Positions 1 to 10,000 are shown, counted from the stretch's first letter. The stretch: DNA of 64,000 nucleotides from Actinacidiphila epipremni (GCF_012034175.1 NZ_JAATEJ010000016.1:62001-126000), one strand, 5' to 3'. The notes: generated by a model not told the origin, from the letters alone. Made by a program: numbers and translations.

Positions 1-53
1 CTCACCGTTGCCCGTGTTCCCGGCCATCCGGAGCGGAAACCGCGGGCAGCCGC

Positions 54-707
54 TCAGTCCGGTCGGCCGTATCCGGCGAGCGCCCGGGCGGCCCGCGCGA
101 GCGCGTCCGGCGGGAGGGTGCGCGGGGTGCCGGCGGCGCTCGCCAGCAGCCAGACCCTGCTCATCCATTCGAGCTGCGCGGTGTGCTCGTAGGCCCGCTC
201 CAGGGTCGCGGCGTGCACGAGCGTGCCGTGGTTGGCCAGCAGGCAGCCGGTACGGTCGCGCAGCGCGGCCAGGGCGGCCTCGGCGAGTTCCGCGGTGCCG
301 TAGAGCGCGTAGCGGGCGACCCGGACGGGGCCGCCGAGGGCCGCGGTCATGTAGTGGACGGCCGGCAGCTCGTCGGTGAGCAGCGAGACCGCGGTGGCGT
401 GCGGCGCGTGGGTGTGCACGATCGCGGCGGCGCCGGTCTCCCGGTAGACGGCCAGGTGCAGCGGCAGCTCGCTGGTGGGGCGCAGCGCGCCGCGCACCTG
501 CCGCCCGTCGAGGTCCACGGCGACCAGGTCGCCGGGCCGCAGCCGGTCGTAGGGCACGCCCGTCGGGGTGACGGCGACCAGGTCGCCGACCCGGGCCGAG
601 ACATTGCCGGACGTGCCGACGACCAGGCCGTCCGCGACACTGCGGCGGGCGGTGTCCACCACGTCCGACCAGGCCCTCTCCAGGGCGTCCTGCCGCTTTT
701 CCGCCAC
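54..707 (-). CDS. Class II aldolase/adducin family protein
   Basis: Zn-dependent class II aldolase/adducin fold, 217 aa, the usual size for L-fuculose-phosphate aldolase and L-ribulose-5-phosphate 4-epimerase. The substrate-binding GTSGNVSAR motif is near the N terminus. The HTHAPH motif and a later LANHGTLV segment supply the expected metal-binding histidines. The reading frame is open further upstream, but GTG at 707 has a clear GGAGGG ribosome site 7 nt before it, so I start there. It is divergent from the FAD oxidoreductase at 898. Family is clear; the substrate (fuculose-P, ribulose-P or methylthioribulose-P) cannot be told from sequence. Confidence 0.85.
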   Translation of the reverse strand: MAEKRQDALERAWSDVVDTARRSVADGLVVGTSGNVSARVGDLVAVTPTGVPYDRLRPGDLVAVDLDGRQVRGALRPTSELPLHLAVYRETGAAAIVHTHAPHATAVSLLTDELPAVHYMTAALGGPVRVARYALYGTAELAEAALAALRDRTGCLLANHGTLVHAATLERAYEHTAQLEWMSRVWLLASAAGTPRTLPPDALARAARALAGYGRPD

Positions 708-828
708 ACCGGATCCCTCCGCTCGCCGGGGCCCCGCCGGGCCGTTGCCGCCGGGCGCGGGCGCCAGTAGCGTCCCAGCCCACGTCATCGGCCCACCGCA
801 CGCGTCCACATCGCTCGTCCGCAGCGCT

Positions 829-880
829 CGTCCGCATCAGGCGTCCGCATCAGGCGTCCGCACGTCCGCACACGTCCGCG
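829..880. repeat. Short tandem repeats between divergent genes
   Basis: CGTCCGCATCAGG occurs twice back to back (829-841 and 842-854), followed by further partial CGTCCGCA(C) units to about 880. The array ends just before the ribosome-binding site of the FAD oxidoreductase. It may be simple slippage or a regulatory array; nothing distinguishes these. Confidence 0.6.
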
Positions 881-897
881 GGGATTGCAGGGGAATT

Positions 898-2289
898 ATG
901 ACCACCGTCAACGGCGGCATCTCGTTCTGGTACGCGGCCGGCGGCGTCCCGCTGCCCCGCGCGCCGCTGCCCGGCGACACGGACGCCGACGTGGTGGTCG
1001 TCGGCGGCGGCTTCACGGGGCTGTGGACCGCGTACTACCTCAAGCAGGCGCTGCCGTCGCTGCGGATCACCGTGCTGGAGGCGCGCTTCTGCGGTTACGG
1101 CGCCTCGGGGCGCAACGGCGGCTGGCTCTACAACGGCGTCGCCGGCCGCGACCGCTACGCCCGGCTGCACGGGCACGACGCGGCCGTACGGCTCCAGCGG
1201 GCGATGAACGGCGCCGTGGACGAGGTCGTGCGGGTCGCGGCGGCCGAGCGGATCGAGGCGGCCGTCCGGCGCGGCGGCGTACTCGAAGTGGCCTGCTCCC
1301 CCGCGCAGTTGGCGCGGCTGCGGGCGTACCACGCGCGGGAGGCGGCCTTCGGCGAGACCGACCGGCTGCTGCTGGACGCCGCCGAGGCGGCGGACCGGGT
1401 GCGGGTGGCGGGCGCGCTCGGCGGCACCTGGACACCGCACGGCGCCCGGGTGCAGCCGGCCGAACTGCTGCGGGGGCTGGCGGCGGCGGTGGAGCGGCTG
1501 GGGGTGGCGGTCCACGAGTCCACTCCGGTGACCGGGATCCGCCCCGGGCGGGCGGTGACCGCGCACGGCACGGTCCGGGCGCCGTACGTGCTGCGCTGCA
1601 CGGAGGGCTTCACCGCGTCGCTGGCGGGGCAGCGGCGCACCTGGCTGCCGATGAACTCCTCGATGATCGTCACCGAGCCGCTGCCGCCGCGGGTGTGGGC
1701 GGCGATCGGCTGGGAGGGCTGCGAGACGCTGGGCGACATGGCGCACGCGTACATGTACGCGCAGCGCACCGCGGACGGCCGGATCGCGCTCGGCGGGCGC
1801 GGGGTGCCGTACCGCTTCGGCTCGCGCACCGACCACGACGGGCGGACGGACCCGCGCACGCTCGCCGCGCTGCGGGAGGTCCTGGCGCGGCTCTTCCCGG
1901 CCGCCGCCGGGGTGCCGGTCGCGCACACCTGGTCGGGGGTGCTGGGGGTGCCGCGCGACTGGTGCGCGAGCGTGCATCTGGACCGGGGCAGCGGGCTCGG
2001 CTGGGCGGGCGGCTACGTCGGCAGCGGGGTGGCCGCCTCGAACCTGGCCGGGCGGACGCTGCGCGACCTGGTGCTGCGGGCGTCCGGGGCGGGCGCGGAC
2101 AGCGAGCTGACGGGGCTGCCGTGGGTGGGCCACCGGGTGCGGCGCTGGGAGCCGGAGCCGCTGCGGTGGGCGGGGGTTCGGGGGCTGTACGCGGCCTACC
2201 GCGGGGCGGACCGGCGGGAGTCGGCGGGGCGGAGCGCGGCGACGGACCCGGTGGCGCGGCTGGCGGACCGGGTGTCGGGGCGGCACTGA
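898..2289 (+). CDS. FAD-dependent amine/amino-acid oxidoreductase (DAO family)
   Basis: 463-aa flavoprotein of the D-amino-acid oxidase family (PF01266; DadA, PuuB and OrdL relatives), expected to oxidise an amine or amino acid in the cytoplasm. The dinucleotide-binding GGGFTGLW lies at residues 36-43. It is followed by the typical ASGRNGGWL segment after the E of the first Rossmann fold, and a C-terminal GWAGGYVGSGVAASN FAD motif. Start ATG 898 has an AGGGGAA site just upstream; the longer open frame from 568 runs over the divergent aldolase and is not needed. No dedicated transporter or dehydrogenase sits beside it, so the substrate is unknown. Confidence 0.85.
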   Translation: MTTVNGGISFWYAAGGVPLPRAPLPGDTDADVVVVGGGFTGLWTAYYLKQALPSLRITVLEARFCGYGASGRNGGWLYNGVAGRDRYARLHGHDAAVRLQRAMNGAVDEVVRVAAAERIEAAVRRGGVLEVACSPAQLARLRAYHAREAAFGETDRLLLDAAEAADRVRVAGALGGTWTPHGARVQPAELLRGLAAAVERLGVAVHESTPVTGIRPGRAVTAHGTVRAPYVLRCTEGFTASLAGQRRTWLPMNSSMIVTEPLPPRVWAAIGWEGCETLGDMAHAYMYAQRTADGRIALGGRGVPYRFGSRTDHDGRTDPRTLAALREVLARLFPAAAGVPVAHTWSGVLGVPRDWCASVHLDRGSGLGWAGGYVGSGVAASNLAGRTLRDLVLRASGAGADSELTGLPWVGHRVRRWEPEPLRWAGVRGLYAAYRGADRRESAGRSAATDPVARLADRVSGRH

Positions 2290-2489
2290 GGGCGTTGTGT
2301 GCGGGGCGGCTCCTGGGGGCGGCTTTGGTCGGCGGCTTGTGTCGGCGGCATCCGTCGGCGGCTCCGCCGCGGGGCTGCTTTCCGCCGGGGGCTGGCGTCG
2401 CCCGCGACCCCGGGCGTATACCGGAGTGAGCCGTTCCGTTGGCATTGTGTTCACCGACCTGCAATGTCGGCACCACGAGTCCGCCCTCA

Positions 2490-2511
2490 GTTCACCTTCC
2501 GTTCATCATGC
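2490..2511 (+). promoter_or_regulatory. PHO box (PhoP operator) upstream of the phosphate transporter
   Basis: Two adjacent 11-nt direct repeat units, GTTCACCTTCC (2490-2500) and GTTCATCATGC (2501-2511), match the Streptomyces PhoP direct-repeat consensus. A further unit, GTTCACCGACC, lies at 2449-2459. They sit 54-75 nt before the transporter start, so PhoP control by phosphate status is likely, in line with reports that PhoP regulates pit genes in S. coelicolor. Confidence 0.75.
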
Positions 2512-2564
2512 AACCGTACGGTCGGCTCGCCACTGTCCGATCGAACGATTGCCTGGGCCCGCCC

Positions 2565-4001
2565 ATGGAACACATGACGCTCCTGATCGGAATCGTCATC
2601 GTCACCGCTCTCGCGTTCGATTTCACGAACGGTTTCCACGACACGGCCAACGCGATGGCCACCACCATCTCCACCGGCGCGCTGCGGCCCAGGACGGCGG
2701 TGGCCATGTCGGCCGTGCTGAACCTGGTCGGCGCCTTCCTGTCCGTCGAGGTCGCCAAGACCATCTCCGGCGGCATCATCGACGAGTCCGCGGGCGTCAG
2801 GCCCCAGATGATCTTCGCGGCGCTGGTGGGCGCGATCGTCTGGAACATGCTGACGTGGCTGGCCGGACTGCCCTCCAGCTCCTCGCACGCGCTGTTCGGC
2901 GGGCTCATCGGCGCGACGCTCGTCGCGGTCGGGCGGCACGGCGTGCACGGCGACGCGGTCGTCATGAAGGTCCTGATCCCCGCGCTCGCCGCGCCCTTCG
3001 TGGCGGGCCTGGCCGCCTTCGCCGCGACCCGGCTGAGCTACTTCCTGGACCGCAAGGCCGACCCCGCCGCGACCGCCAAGGGCTACCGGGCCGGGCAGAT
3101 CGCCTCCGCGGGCCTGGTCTCGCTGGCCCACGGCACGAACGACGCGCAGAAGACCATGGGCGTGATCACCCTCGCGCTCATCACCGGCGGTGTCGTCGCC
3201 CCGCACTCCGACCCGCCGCTGTGGGTCATCGTGTCGGCGGGCGCGGCGATCGCGCTGGGCACGTACATCGGCGGCTGGCGGATCATCCGCACCATGGGCA
3301 AGGGCCTGACCGACATCCGGCCGCAGCAGGGCTTCGCCGCGCAGACCGGCGCGGCGGCGACCATCCTGGCCTCCTCCCACCTGGGCTTCGCGCTGTCCAC
3401 GACGCAGGTCTGCTCCGGCTCCGTGATGGGCGCGGGGCTCGGCCGCAAGGGCGCGGTGGTGCGCTGGAGCACCGCAGGGCGCATGGTCGCCGCGTGGGCG
3501 CTGACGCTGCCGGCGGCCGGCCTGGTCGGCGCGGGGGCCGCGCTGCTGGCCGACCAGGGCACGTGGGGCGTGGCGGCGGTGGCCGCGCTGGGCCTGGCGA
3601 TCTGCCTGACGATCCGGGCGGCGGCACGGCGCAGGCCGGTGACGCACGCGAACGTCAACGAGGAGGTCGCGGTGAGCGCGGCGGAGGCGACGGGCGCGGC
3701 GCCGGCGGGGGCTGCGGCTGCCGCGCCGGTGGGCGCGCCGGTCATCGCGGCGGTGGCTGCCGCGGAGGATGCGCCCGCCGGCGCTGCGGCGGGCGCGCCG
3801 GTGGGGGCCGCGGGTGCTCCGGTCGGTGCGCTCGCAGCCGCTGGGACTGCCGGGGCCGCTGCGGACGTTGCGGACGCCGCCGAGCCGCCGGGCGTCGTCA
3901 CCGCGGCGATCGCGGCGGTGCTGCCGCCGCCGGCCGGGCCGATCGCCGGGCCGGGTCCGTCCTCCCCCGCTCCCTCCCCCTCTCCCGCGACCGCGGCCTG
4001 A
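2565..4001 (+). CDS. pitH2: Low-affinity inorganic phosphate transporter (PiT family)
   Basis: Membrane phosphate/metal-phosphate:H+ symporter, 478 aa. The PiT signature appears twice: FDFTNGFHDTANAMATTIST near the N terminus and LAHGTNDAQKTMGVI around residue 190. Roughly ten hydrophobic helices follow. Start ATG 2565 (alternative ATG 2574) places the first signature close to the N terminus as in relatives. After the last helix comes an odd extension of about 115 residues made almost only of Ala, Gly, Pro and Val, absent from typical PiT proteins. A PHO box lies upstream, and the small membrane gene 20 nt downstream is probably co-transcribed. The symbol is assigned by family plus remembered synteny with S. 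coelicolor. Confidence 0.88.
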   Translation: MEHMTLLIGIVIVTALAFDFTNGFHDTANAMATTISTGALRPRTAVAMSAVLNLVGAFLSVEVAKTISGGIIDESAGVRPQMIFAALVGAIVWNMLTWLAGLPSSSSHALFGGLIGATLVAVGRHGVHGDAVVMKVLIPALAAPFVAGLAAFAATRLSYFLDRKADPAATAKGYRAGQIASAGLVSLAHGTNDAQKTMGVITLALITGGVVAPHSDPPLWVIVSAGAAIALGTYIGGWRIIRTMGKGLTDIRPQQGFAAQTGAAATILASSHLGFALSTTQVCSGSVMGAGLGRKGAVVRWSTAGRMVAAWALTLPAAGLVGAGAALLADQGTWGVAAVAALGLAICLTIRAAARRRPVTHANVNEEVAVSAAEATGAAPAGAAAAAPVGAPVIAAVAAAEDAPAGAAAGAPVGAAGAPVGALAAAGTAGAAADVADAAEPPGVVTAAIAAVLPPPAGPIAGPGPSSPAPSPSPATAA

Positions 4002-4021
4002 GGGCCGGCAAGGAGTCCCGT

Positions 4022-4234
4022 ATGAGCATCGACTGGCACGCCCTCGGGTCCGTCCTGGTGGTCACGCTGCTGTCCACCGTCGGCCTGGTCGGCGTCTTCA
4101 CCCTTGGCGTGGTGGGCCTGTCCCGGCCCGCCGCCGGGCCCGCGGGGACCGCCCTGCGCGGCGGCGCGTACGTCTGCTTCGCCGCGTGCGCCGCGGCGGT
4201 CGCGTGGGGCATCTGGCTCATCGTCGCCAAGTAG
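4022..4234 (+). CDS. Small two-helix membrane protein downstream of PiT
   Basis: 70-aa protein with two predicted transmembrane helices (about residues 8-32 and 46-67) joined by a short loop with RPAAGPAG. It starts 20 nt after the phosphate transporter stop, with AAGGAG in the gap, so it is almost certainly in the same transcript. From memory a similar small membrane protein follows pitH2 in S. coelicolor. It may be an accessory subunit of the transporter, but no motif proves this. Confidence 0.75.
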   Translation: MSIDWHALGSVLVVTLLSTVGLVGVFTLGVVGLSRPAAGPAGTALRGGAYVCFAACAAAVAWGIWLIVAK

Positions 4235-4329
4235 CGCGGCGGCTTCCCGGCGGCGGAGGGGGTGGCGCGGTGTGGACCGTGCCACACTCCGTCGCCGCAG
4301 GTCACGGCGGGTTGACGGGGTCATTCCGG

Positions 4330-4515
4330 GCGTGGTGGACTGCCAGGTGCCATTGCGGCGGCAGGAGAGGAAGTCCGGTGTGAATCCGGCGCGGTCCCGC
4401 CACTGTCACCGGGGAGTGCACTCCCAACCCGTACGTCACGGCCGGCTTGCCGGTTGGAAGACCGGGAGTGCGTAGATCCGGGAGCCAGGAGACTCTCACC
4501 GCCGGTCACGTCGAA
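4330..4515 (+). promoter_or_regulatory. Cobalamin (B12) riboswitch
   Basis: Shows the conserved elements of an adenosylcobalamin riboswitch in order: GGTGCCA near 4346, GAGGAAGTCCGGTGTGAATC at 4368-4387, CCCGCCACTGT at about 4396-4406, and the B12 box AGCCAGGAGAC at 4483-4493. It lies about 140 nt before cobD and should repress the whole cob operon when adenosylcobalamin is abundant. The 402-nt interval from the small membrane gene to cobD holds this element and one possible short ORF. Confidence 0.93.
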
Positions 4516-4548
4516 CCAGGGCGCGGACCCTGAGTGAGGACTTCAGCC

Positions 4549-4632
4549 ATGCCCGGCGCCACTCCCCCTCCGTCCCGACCCCCACGTCCGCGACGCCCGC
4601 GGCGCTTCCGGCAAGGTGTGACGGCGGTCTGA
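4549..4632 (+). CDS. Possible short leader ORF between the riboswitch and cobD
   Basis: A 27-codon ORF, ATG at 4549, stop TGA at 4630-4632, four nt before the cobD ATG at 4637. It is preceded by GTGAGGA about 9 nt upstream. The peptide is almost entirely Pro and Arg, and no family is recognised. cobD itself has no good ribosome site in the right place, so translation of this ORF could deliver ribosomes to cobD by coupling. It could equally be chance in GC-rich leader RNA. Confidence 0.3.
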   Translation: MPGATPPPSRPPRPRRPRRFRQGVTAV

Positions 4633-4636
4633 GCCG

Positions 4637-5602
4637 ATGCGTGCCGATCGCTCCTACGCGTACGGCGCCGCACTCGGCTTCCTCGGCGATCTCGTCGCGG
4701 GTGACCCGCGCCGTGGCCATCCGGTCGCGGCGTTCGGGCGCGCGGCGGGGGCGCTGGAGCGCCGGATGTGGCGTGACGACCGGTTCAGCGGTGCCGTGTA
4801 CGCGGTGCTGTGCGCCGGTACGGCGGCGTCCGCCGCGGCGCTCGCCGACCGCGCGGTGCGCCGCTCCCCCGCGCTGTCCGCGGCCCTGACCGCCGTATGC
4901 GCCTGGACGGTGCTCGGCGGCACGTCGCTGGCCCGGGAGGCGCGGGCGATCGGGGCCGCGCTGGAGGCGGGCGACATCGAGGCGGCGCGGGCGCGGCTGC
5001 CGCACCTGTGCGGGCGGGACCCGCAGGGCCTTGACGCCGCCGGGATCGCCCGGGCGGTGGTGGAGTCCGTCGCGGAGAACACCTCCGACGCGGTGGTGGG
5101 GGCGCTGGTGTGGGGCGCGGTCGGCGGGCCCGCCGGGCTCGCGGGCTTCCGCGCGGTCAACACGCTGGACGCGATGGTCGGGCACCGCTCGCCGCGGTAT
5201 CTGCGCTTCGGGTGGGCCGCGGCCCGGCTCGACGACGCGGTGGGCCGGCCGGGGGCCCGGCTGACCGCGGCGCTGGCCGTGCTGGCAGGCCCGCACCCCC
5301 GCGACGCCCTGCGCGTCTGGCGCCGCGACGCCGCCGCCCACCCCAGCCCCAACGCCGGCCCCGTCGAAGCCGCCTTCGCCGGCGCCCTCCGCGTCCGCCT
5401 CGGCGGCCCCCTCAGCTACGCCGGCCGCCCCGACCCGCGCCCCGTCCTGGCCGCCGAGCACCCAGCGCCGACCGCCGCGGACATCCCCCGCGCCATCGCC
5501 TTGTCCCGCCGCGTCTCGGCCCTGTCCCTGGGCCTGACGATCGCCGCCCGCCTCGCCGCCGGAAGGCTCTCCCGGCCGCCGGCCGCCAGGGGTGGCGCGT
5601 GA
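4637..5602 (+). CDS. cobD: Adenosylcobinamide-phosphate synthase (CbiB/CobD)
   Basis: Membrane enzyme that attaches (R)-1-amino-2-propanol (phosphate) to adenosylcobyric acid, closing the nucleotide-loop arm. 321 aa, the family's normal length. Characteristic segments are FLGDLVAGDPRRGHPVAAFG at the N terminus, ESVAENTSDAVVGAL in the middle, and NTLDAMVGHRSPRYLRFG followed by ARLDD. First gene of the cob operon behind the B12 riboswitch. Its stop overlaps the cobQ start by 4 nt (GTGA). Confidence 0.93.
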   Translation: MRADRSYAYGAALGFLGDLVAGDPRRGHPVAAFGRAAGALERRMWRDDRFSGAVYAVLCAGTAASAAALADRAVRRSPALSAALTAVCAWTVLGGTSLAREARAIGAALEAGDIEAARARLPHLCGRDPQGLDAAGIARAVVESVAENTSDAVVGALVWGAVGGPAGLAGFRAVNTLDAMVGHRSPRYLRFGWAAARLDDAVGRPGARLTAALAVLAGPHPRDALRVWRRDAAAHPSPNAGPVEAAFAGALRVRLGGPLSYAGRPDPRPVLAAEHPAPTAADIPRAIALSRRVSALSLGLTIAARLAAGRLSRPPAARGGA

Positions 5603-7092
5603 AGGGGCTCATGGTGGCCGGGACGGCGTCCGATGCGGGCAAGAGCGTGCTCACCGCGGGGATATGCCGGGTGCTGGTGCGGCGCGGGGTGCGGGTCGCG
5701 CCGTTCAAGGGGCAGAACATGTCGCTGAACTCGTTCGTCACGCGGGACGGCGCCGAGATCGGCCGGGCGCAGGCCATGCAGGCGCAGGCCGCCCGGGTGG
5801 AGCCCTCCGCGCTGATGAACCCCGTGCTGCTCAAGCCCGGCGGCGACCGCAGCAGCCAGGTCGTGCTGCTGGGCAAGCCGGTCGGCGAGATGTCCGCGCG
5901 CGGCTACCACGGCGACGGCGGCCTCCAGGGCGACCTCGTCGACGTCGTCGCCGACTGCCTGGCCACGCTGGGCGGCGCGTACGACGCGGTGGTGTGCGAG
6001 GGCGCCGGCAGCCCCGCCGAGATCAACCTGCGGCGTACCGACATCGTCAACCTGGGCCTCGCGCGGCGCGCGAACCTGCCCGCGCTGCTCGTCGGCGACA
6101 TCGACCGCGGCGGCGTCTTCGCCGCCTTCTACGGCACGACCGCCCTGCTCCCGCCCGAGCAGCAGGCCCTGCTCGCCGGCTATGTCGTCAACAAGTTCCG
6201 CGGTGACGTGACGCTCCTGGAGCCCGGCCTGGACATGCTGCACGGCCTCACCGGCAGGCGCACCTTCGGCGTCGTGCCGTACGCGCGCGGCCTGACCATC
6301 GACGAGGAGGACGGCCTGCATGTGCGCAGCTACGCGGCCGGTCCCCCGTACGGCAGGGACACCCTGCGGGTCGCGGCGATCCCGCTCCCCCTGATGTCGA
6401 ACTTCACCGACCTCGACGCCCTCGCCGCCGAGCCCGGCGTGGAGGTGCGCTTCACCGACCGGCCCGAGGACGTCGCCGCCGCGGACCTGGCCGTGCTGCC
6501 GGGGACCCGCGGCACCGTGCGGGCCCTGGAGTGGCTGCGGGCGAGCGGCCTGGCCGCGGCGGTGGAGCGGCGCGCCGCCGAGGGCCGCCCGGTCCTCGGC
6601 ATATGCGGCGGCTTCCAGATCCTGGCCGAACGCATCGAGGACGACATCGAGTCGAGGGCCGGTACGGTCCGCGGCCTCGGCCTGCTGCCGGTCCGGGTGC
6701 GGTTCGCCGCGCGGAAGACCCTGGCCCGCCCGCAGGGCGAGGAGTACGGCGAGCCGGTCGCCGGCTACGAGATCCACCACGGCGTCGCCGAAGTCCTCGG
6801 CGGTGACGAGCAGTTCCTCGACGGCTGCCGCAACGGCCCGGTGTGGGGCACCCATTGGCACGGCTCCCTGGAGAGCGACGGCTTCCGCCGCGCCTTCCTG
6901 CGCCGGGTCGCCGCGGTCGCCGGGCGTGATTTCACCCCGGCTCCCGGCACCGCCTTCGGCGCGCTGCGCGAGGACCAACTCGACCGGGTCGCCGACCTGG
7001 TCGAGGAGCACCTGGACACCGCCGCACTGCTGCGGCTCATCGAGGACGGCGCGCCCGCCGGCCTTCCCTTCGTCCCACCGGGGGCACCATGA
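5599..7092 (+). CDS. cobQ: Cobyric acid synthase (CobQ/CbiP)
   Basis: Glutamine-dependent amidase that adds the b, d, e and g amide groups to adenosylcobyrinic acid a,c-diamide. 497 aa. The N-terminal dethiobiotin-synthetase-like ATPase starts with MVAGTASDAGKS, followed by PFKGQNMSLNS and the GDIDRGGVFA segment. The C-terminal class I glutamine amidotransferase domain has its nucleophile in GICGGFQ (Cys336) and His421 in THWHGSLE. The GTG start at 5599 overlaps cobD by 4 nt; the stop overlaps cobN by 4 nt. Confidence 0.95.
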   Translation: MKGLMVAGTASDAGKSVLTAGICRVLVRRGVRVAPFKGQNMSLNSFVTRDGAEIGRAQAMQAQAARVEPSALMNPVLLKPGGDRSSQVVLLGKPVGEMSARGYHGDGGLQGDLVDVVADCLATLGGAYDAVVCEGAGSPAEINLRRTDIVNLGLARRANLPALLVGDIDRGGVFAAFYGTTALLPPEQQALLAGYVVNKFRGDVTLLEPGLDMLHGLTGRRTFGVVPYARGLTIDEEDGLHVRSYAAGPPYGRDTLRVAAIPLPLMSNFTDLDALAAEPGVEVRFTDRPEDVAAADLAVLPGTRGTVRALEWLRASGLAAAVERRAAEGRPVLGICGGFQILAERIEDDIESRAGTVRGLGLLPVRVRFAARKTLARPQGEEYGEPVAGYEIHHGVAEVLGGDEQFLDGCRNGPVWGTHWHGSLESDGFRRAFLRRVAAVAGRDFTPAPGTAFGALREDQLDRVADLVEEHLDTAALLRLIEDGAPAGLPFVPPGAP

Positions 7093-10000
7093 CGACCGTT
7101 CTGCTGCTGTCCACCGCGGACACCGACCTGCTGGCCGCCCGCGCCGCGACCGGCCGCGGCGGCCCGGACGCCGCGCGCTACCGCATCGCCAACCCCTCCC
7201 GGGTGGATCCGGCCGCCGACCTGCCCGGGCTGCTCGCGGGCGCCGACCTCGTCGTGGTGCGGCTGCTGGGCGGGCGCCGGGCATGGGAGGAGGGCCTGGC
7301 GGTGATCGCCGCCTCCGGGGTGCCCTCGGTGCTGCTGGGCGGCGAGAGCGTGCCGGACGCCGAGCTGATGGGCCTGTCGTCGGCGCCGGCCGGCGTGGTC
7401 GCCGAGGCGCTGCGCTACCTGGTGGAGGGCGGCCCGGACAACCTCGCGGAGCTGGCCCGCTTCCTGTCCGACACCGTGCTGATGAGCGGTGAGGGCTTCG
7501 AACCGCCGCGCGCGATGCCGCAGTTCGGGGTGCACGGCGGCTATGCCCACGACCCGGCGCGGCCCACGGTGGCGGTGCTCTTCTACCGGGCGCACGAACT
7601 GTCCGGCAACACCGCCTTCGTGGACACCCTGTGCGCGGCCGTGCAGGAGCGCGGCGCCAACGCCCTGCCCGTCTACTGCGGTTCGCTGCGCGGCGCCGAC
7701 CCGGAGCTCTTCGCGCTGCTGGGCCGCGCGGACGTGATCGTCGCGACGGTGCTGGCGTCGGGCGGCACGGTCGCGGCGGACGCCTCGGCGGGCGGCGACG
7801 ACGAGGCGTGGGATGTGGGCGCGCTCGCGGCGCTGGACGTGCCCGTGCTCCAGGGCCTGTGCCTGACGTCGTCGCGCAAGGCGTGGCAGGAGTCGGACGC
7901 GGCCCTGTCGCCGATGGACGCGGCGATGCAGGTGGCGATCCCGGAGTTCGACGGGCGGCTGGTCACCGTGCCGTTCTCCTTCAAGGAGACCGGCGAGGGC
8001 GATGTGCCGGTGTACGTGGCCGATCCGGAGCGGGCCGCGCGGGTCGCCGGGATCGCGGTGCGGCACGCGGCGCTGCGGCACACCCCGAACGCCGCCAAGA
8101 AGCTCGCGCTGGTCTTCACCGCCTACCCCACCAAGCACTCCCGGGTCGGCAACGCGGTGGGCCTGGACACCCCCGCCTCGGCCGTACGGCTGCTGGAGGC
8201 GCTGCGGGAGGCCGGCTACGACACCGGTGAACACCCGGCGGACGGCGACGAGTTGATCCACCGGCTGATCGCGGCCGGCGGGCACGACGTGGAGTGGCTG
8301 ACCGAGGAGCAGCTGGCCGCCGCGCCGGCGCGGGTGCCGCTCGCGGACTACCGGCGGTGGTTCGCGGGCCTCGACGAGTCGCTGCGGGCGTCGATGCTGG
8401 AGCACTGGGGCGAGCCGCCGGGCTCCCTTTACGTGGACGGCGACGACATCGTGCTGGCGTCGCTGCGCTTCGGCAACGTGGTGGTGCTGATCCAGCCGCC
8501 GCGCGGCTTCGGCGAGAACCCGATCGCGATCTACCACGACCCGGACATGCCGCCGTCGCACCACTACCTGGCGGCGTACCGCTGGCTGGACCACACCTTC
8601 GGGGCCGACGCGATCGTGCACCTGGGCAAGCACGGCACGATGGAGTGGCTGCCGGGCAAGGGCCTGGGCCTGTCGGCGGCCTGCGCGCCGGACGCGGTGC
8701 TCGGCGAGATCCCGCTGGTCTACCCCTTCATCGTCAACGACCCGGGCGAGGGCACGCAGGCCAAGCGGCGCGGGCACGCCACCGTCGTGGACCATCTGGT
8801 GCCGCCGATGGCGCGCGCCGACACCTACGGCGACCTGGCGAAGCTGGAGCAACTGCTCGACGAGTACGCGCTGGTGAGCGATCTGGACCCGACCAAGGCG
8901 CCGGCGATCCGCGGCCGGATCTGGGAGCTGGTGCGGGCCGCGGAGCTGCACCACGACCTGCATGTCGAGGAGCAGCCCGGCGAGGACGACTTCGCCGACT
9001 TCGTGCTGCATGTGGACGGCTGGCTGTGCGAGATCAAGGACGTGCAGATCCGGGACGGCCTGCATGTGCTGGGCGGCGGGCCGGTGGGTGAGGCGCGGGT
9101 CAACCTGGTTTTGGCGGTGCTGCGTTCGGCGCAGGTGTGGGGCGGTGCGGGCGGCGCGCTGCCGGGGCTGCGGGCGGCGCTGGCCGAGCATGTCGGACTG
9201 GTGGAGAAGGAGTTGCTGGCCGCTCCCGGCGAAGTGGTCGCCGTACCCGAGGCGTTGACGGCGCTGGCGGCGGGTCCGGCGCGGACCGGTTCCGACGCGG
9301 TGGACCTGCTGGAGCAGTTGGCGCGGCGGCTCGCGGAGGGCATGGAGCAGCGCGGGTGGGCCGGCGGCGCGGCGGCGGAGCTGGTGCGGGAAGTGCTGGG
9401 CGCCGATGTGCCGGCCGTGCGCCGGGTGCTGGACTTCGCGGCGCAGGAGGTGGTGCCGCGGCTGGCCCGTACCACCGACGAGATCGACCACGTCCTGCGG
9501 GCGCTGCGCGGCGGTTACGTCCCCGCGGGCCCTTCGGGGTCGCCGACCCGGGGGCTGGTCAACGTCCTGCCGACCGGCCGGAATTTCTACTCCGTCGACC
9601 CCAAGGCGATCCCGTCCCGGCTGTCGTGGGACGTCGGCTCGGCGCTCGCGCAGTCGCTGCTGGCCCGGCACCTGGCCGACCAGGGCGCGTACCCGAAGTC
9701 GGTGGGGCTGACGGTGTGGGGCACGTCGTGCATGCGCACGCAGGGCGACGACATCGCGGAGATTTTGGCGCTGCTGGGCTGCCGCCCGGTGTGGGACGAC
9801 GCCTCCCGCCGGGTCACCGGCTTCGAGGTGGTGCCGGCCGCGGAGCTGGGCCGGCCGCGGATCGACGTGACCGTGCGCATCTCCGGCTTCTTCCGGGACG
9901 CCTTCCCGCACGTGGTGGCGCTGCTGGACGACGCGGTGCGGGCCGTCGCCGAGCTGGACGAGCCGGCCGGCGCCAACTACGTACGGGCGCACGCGGACGA

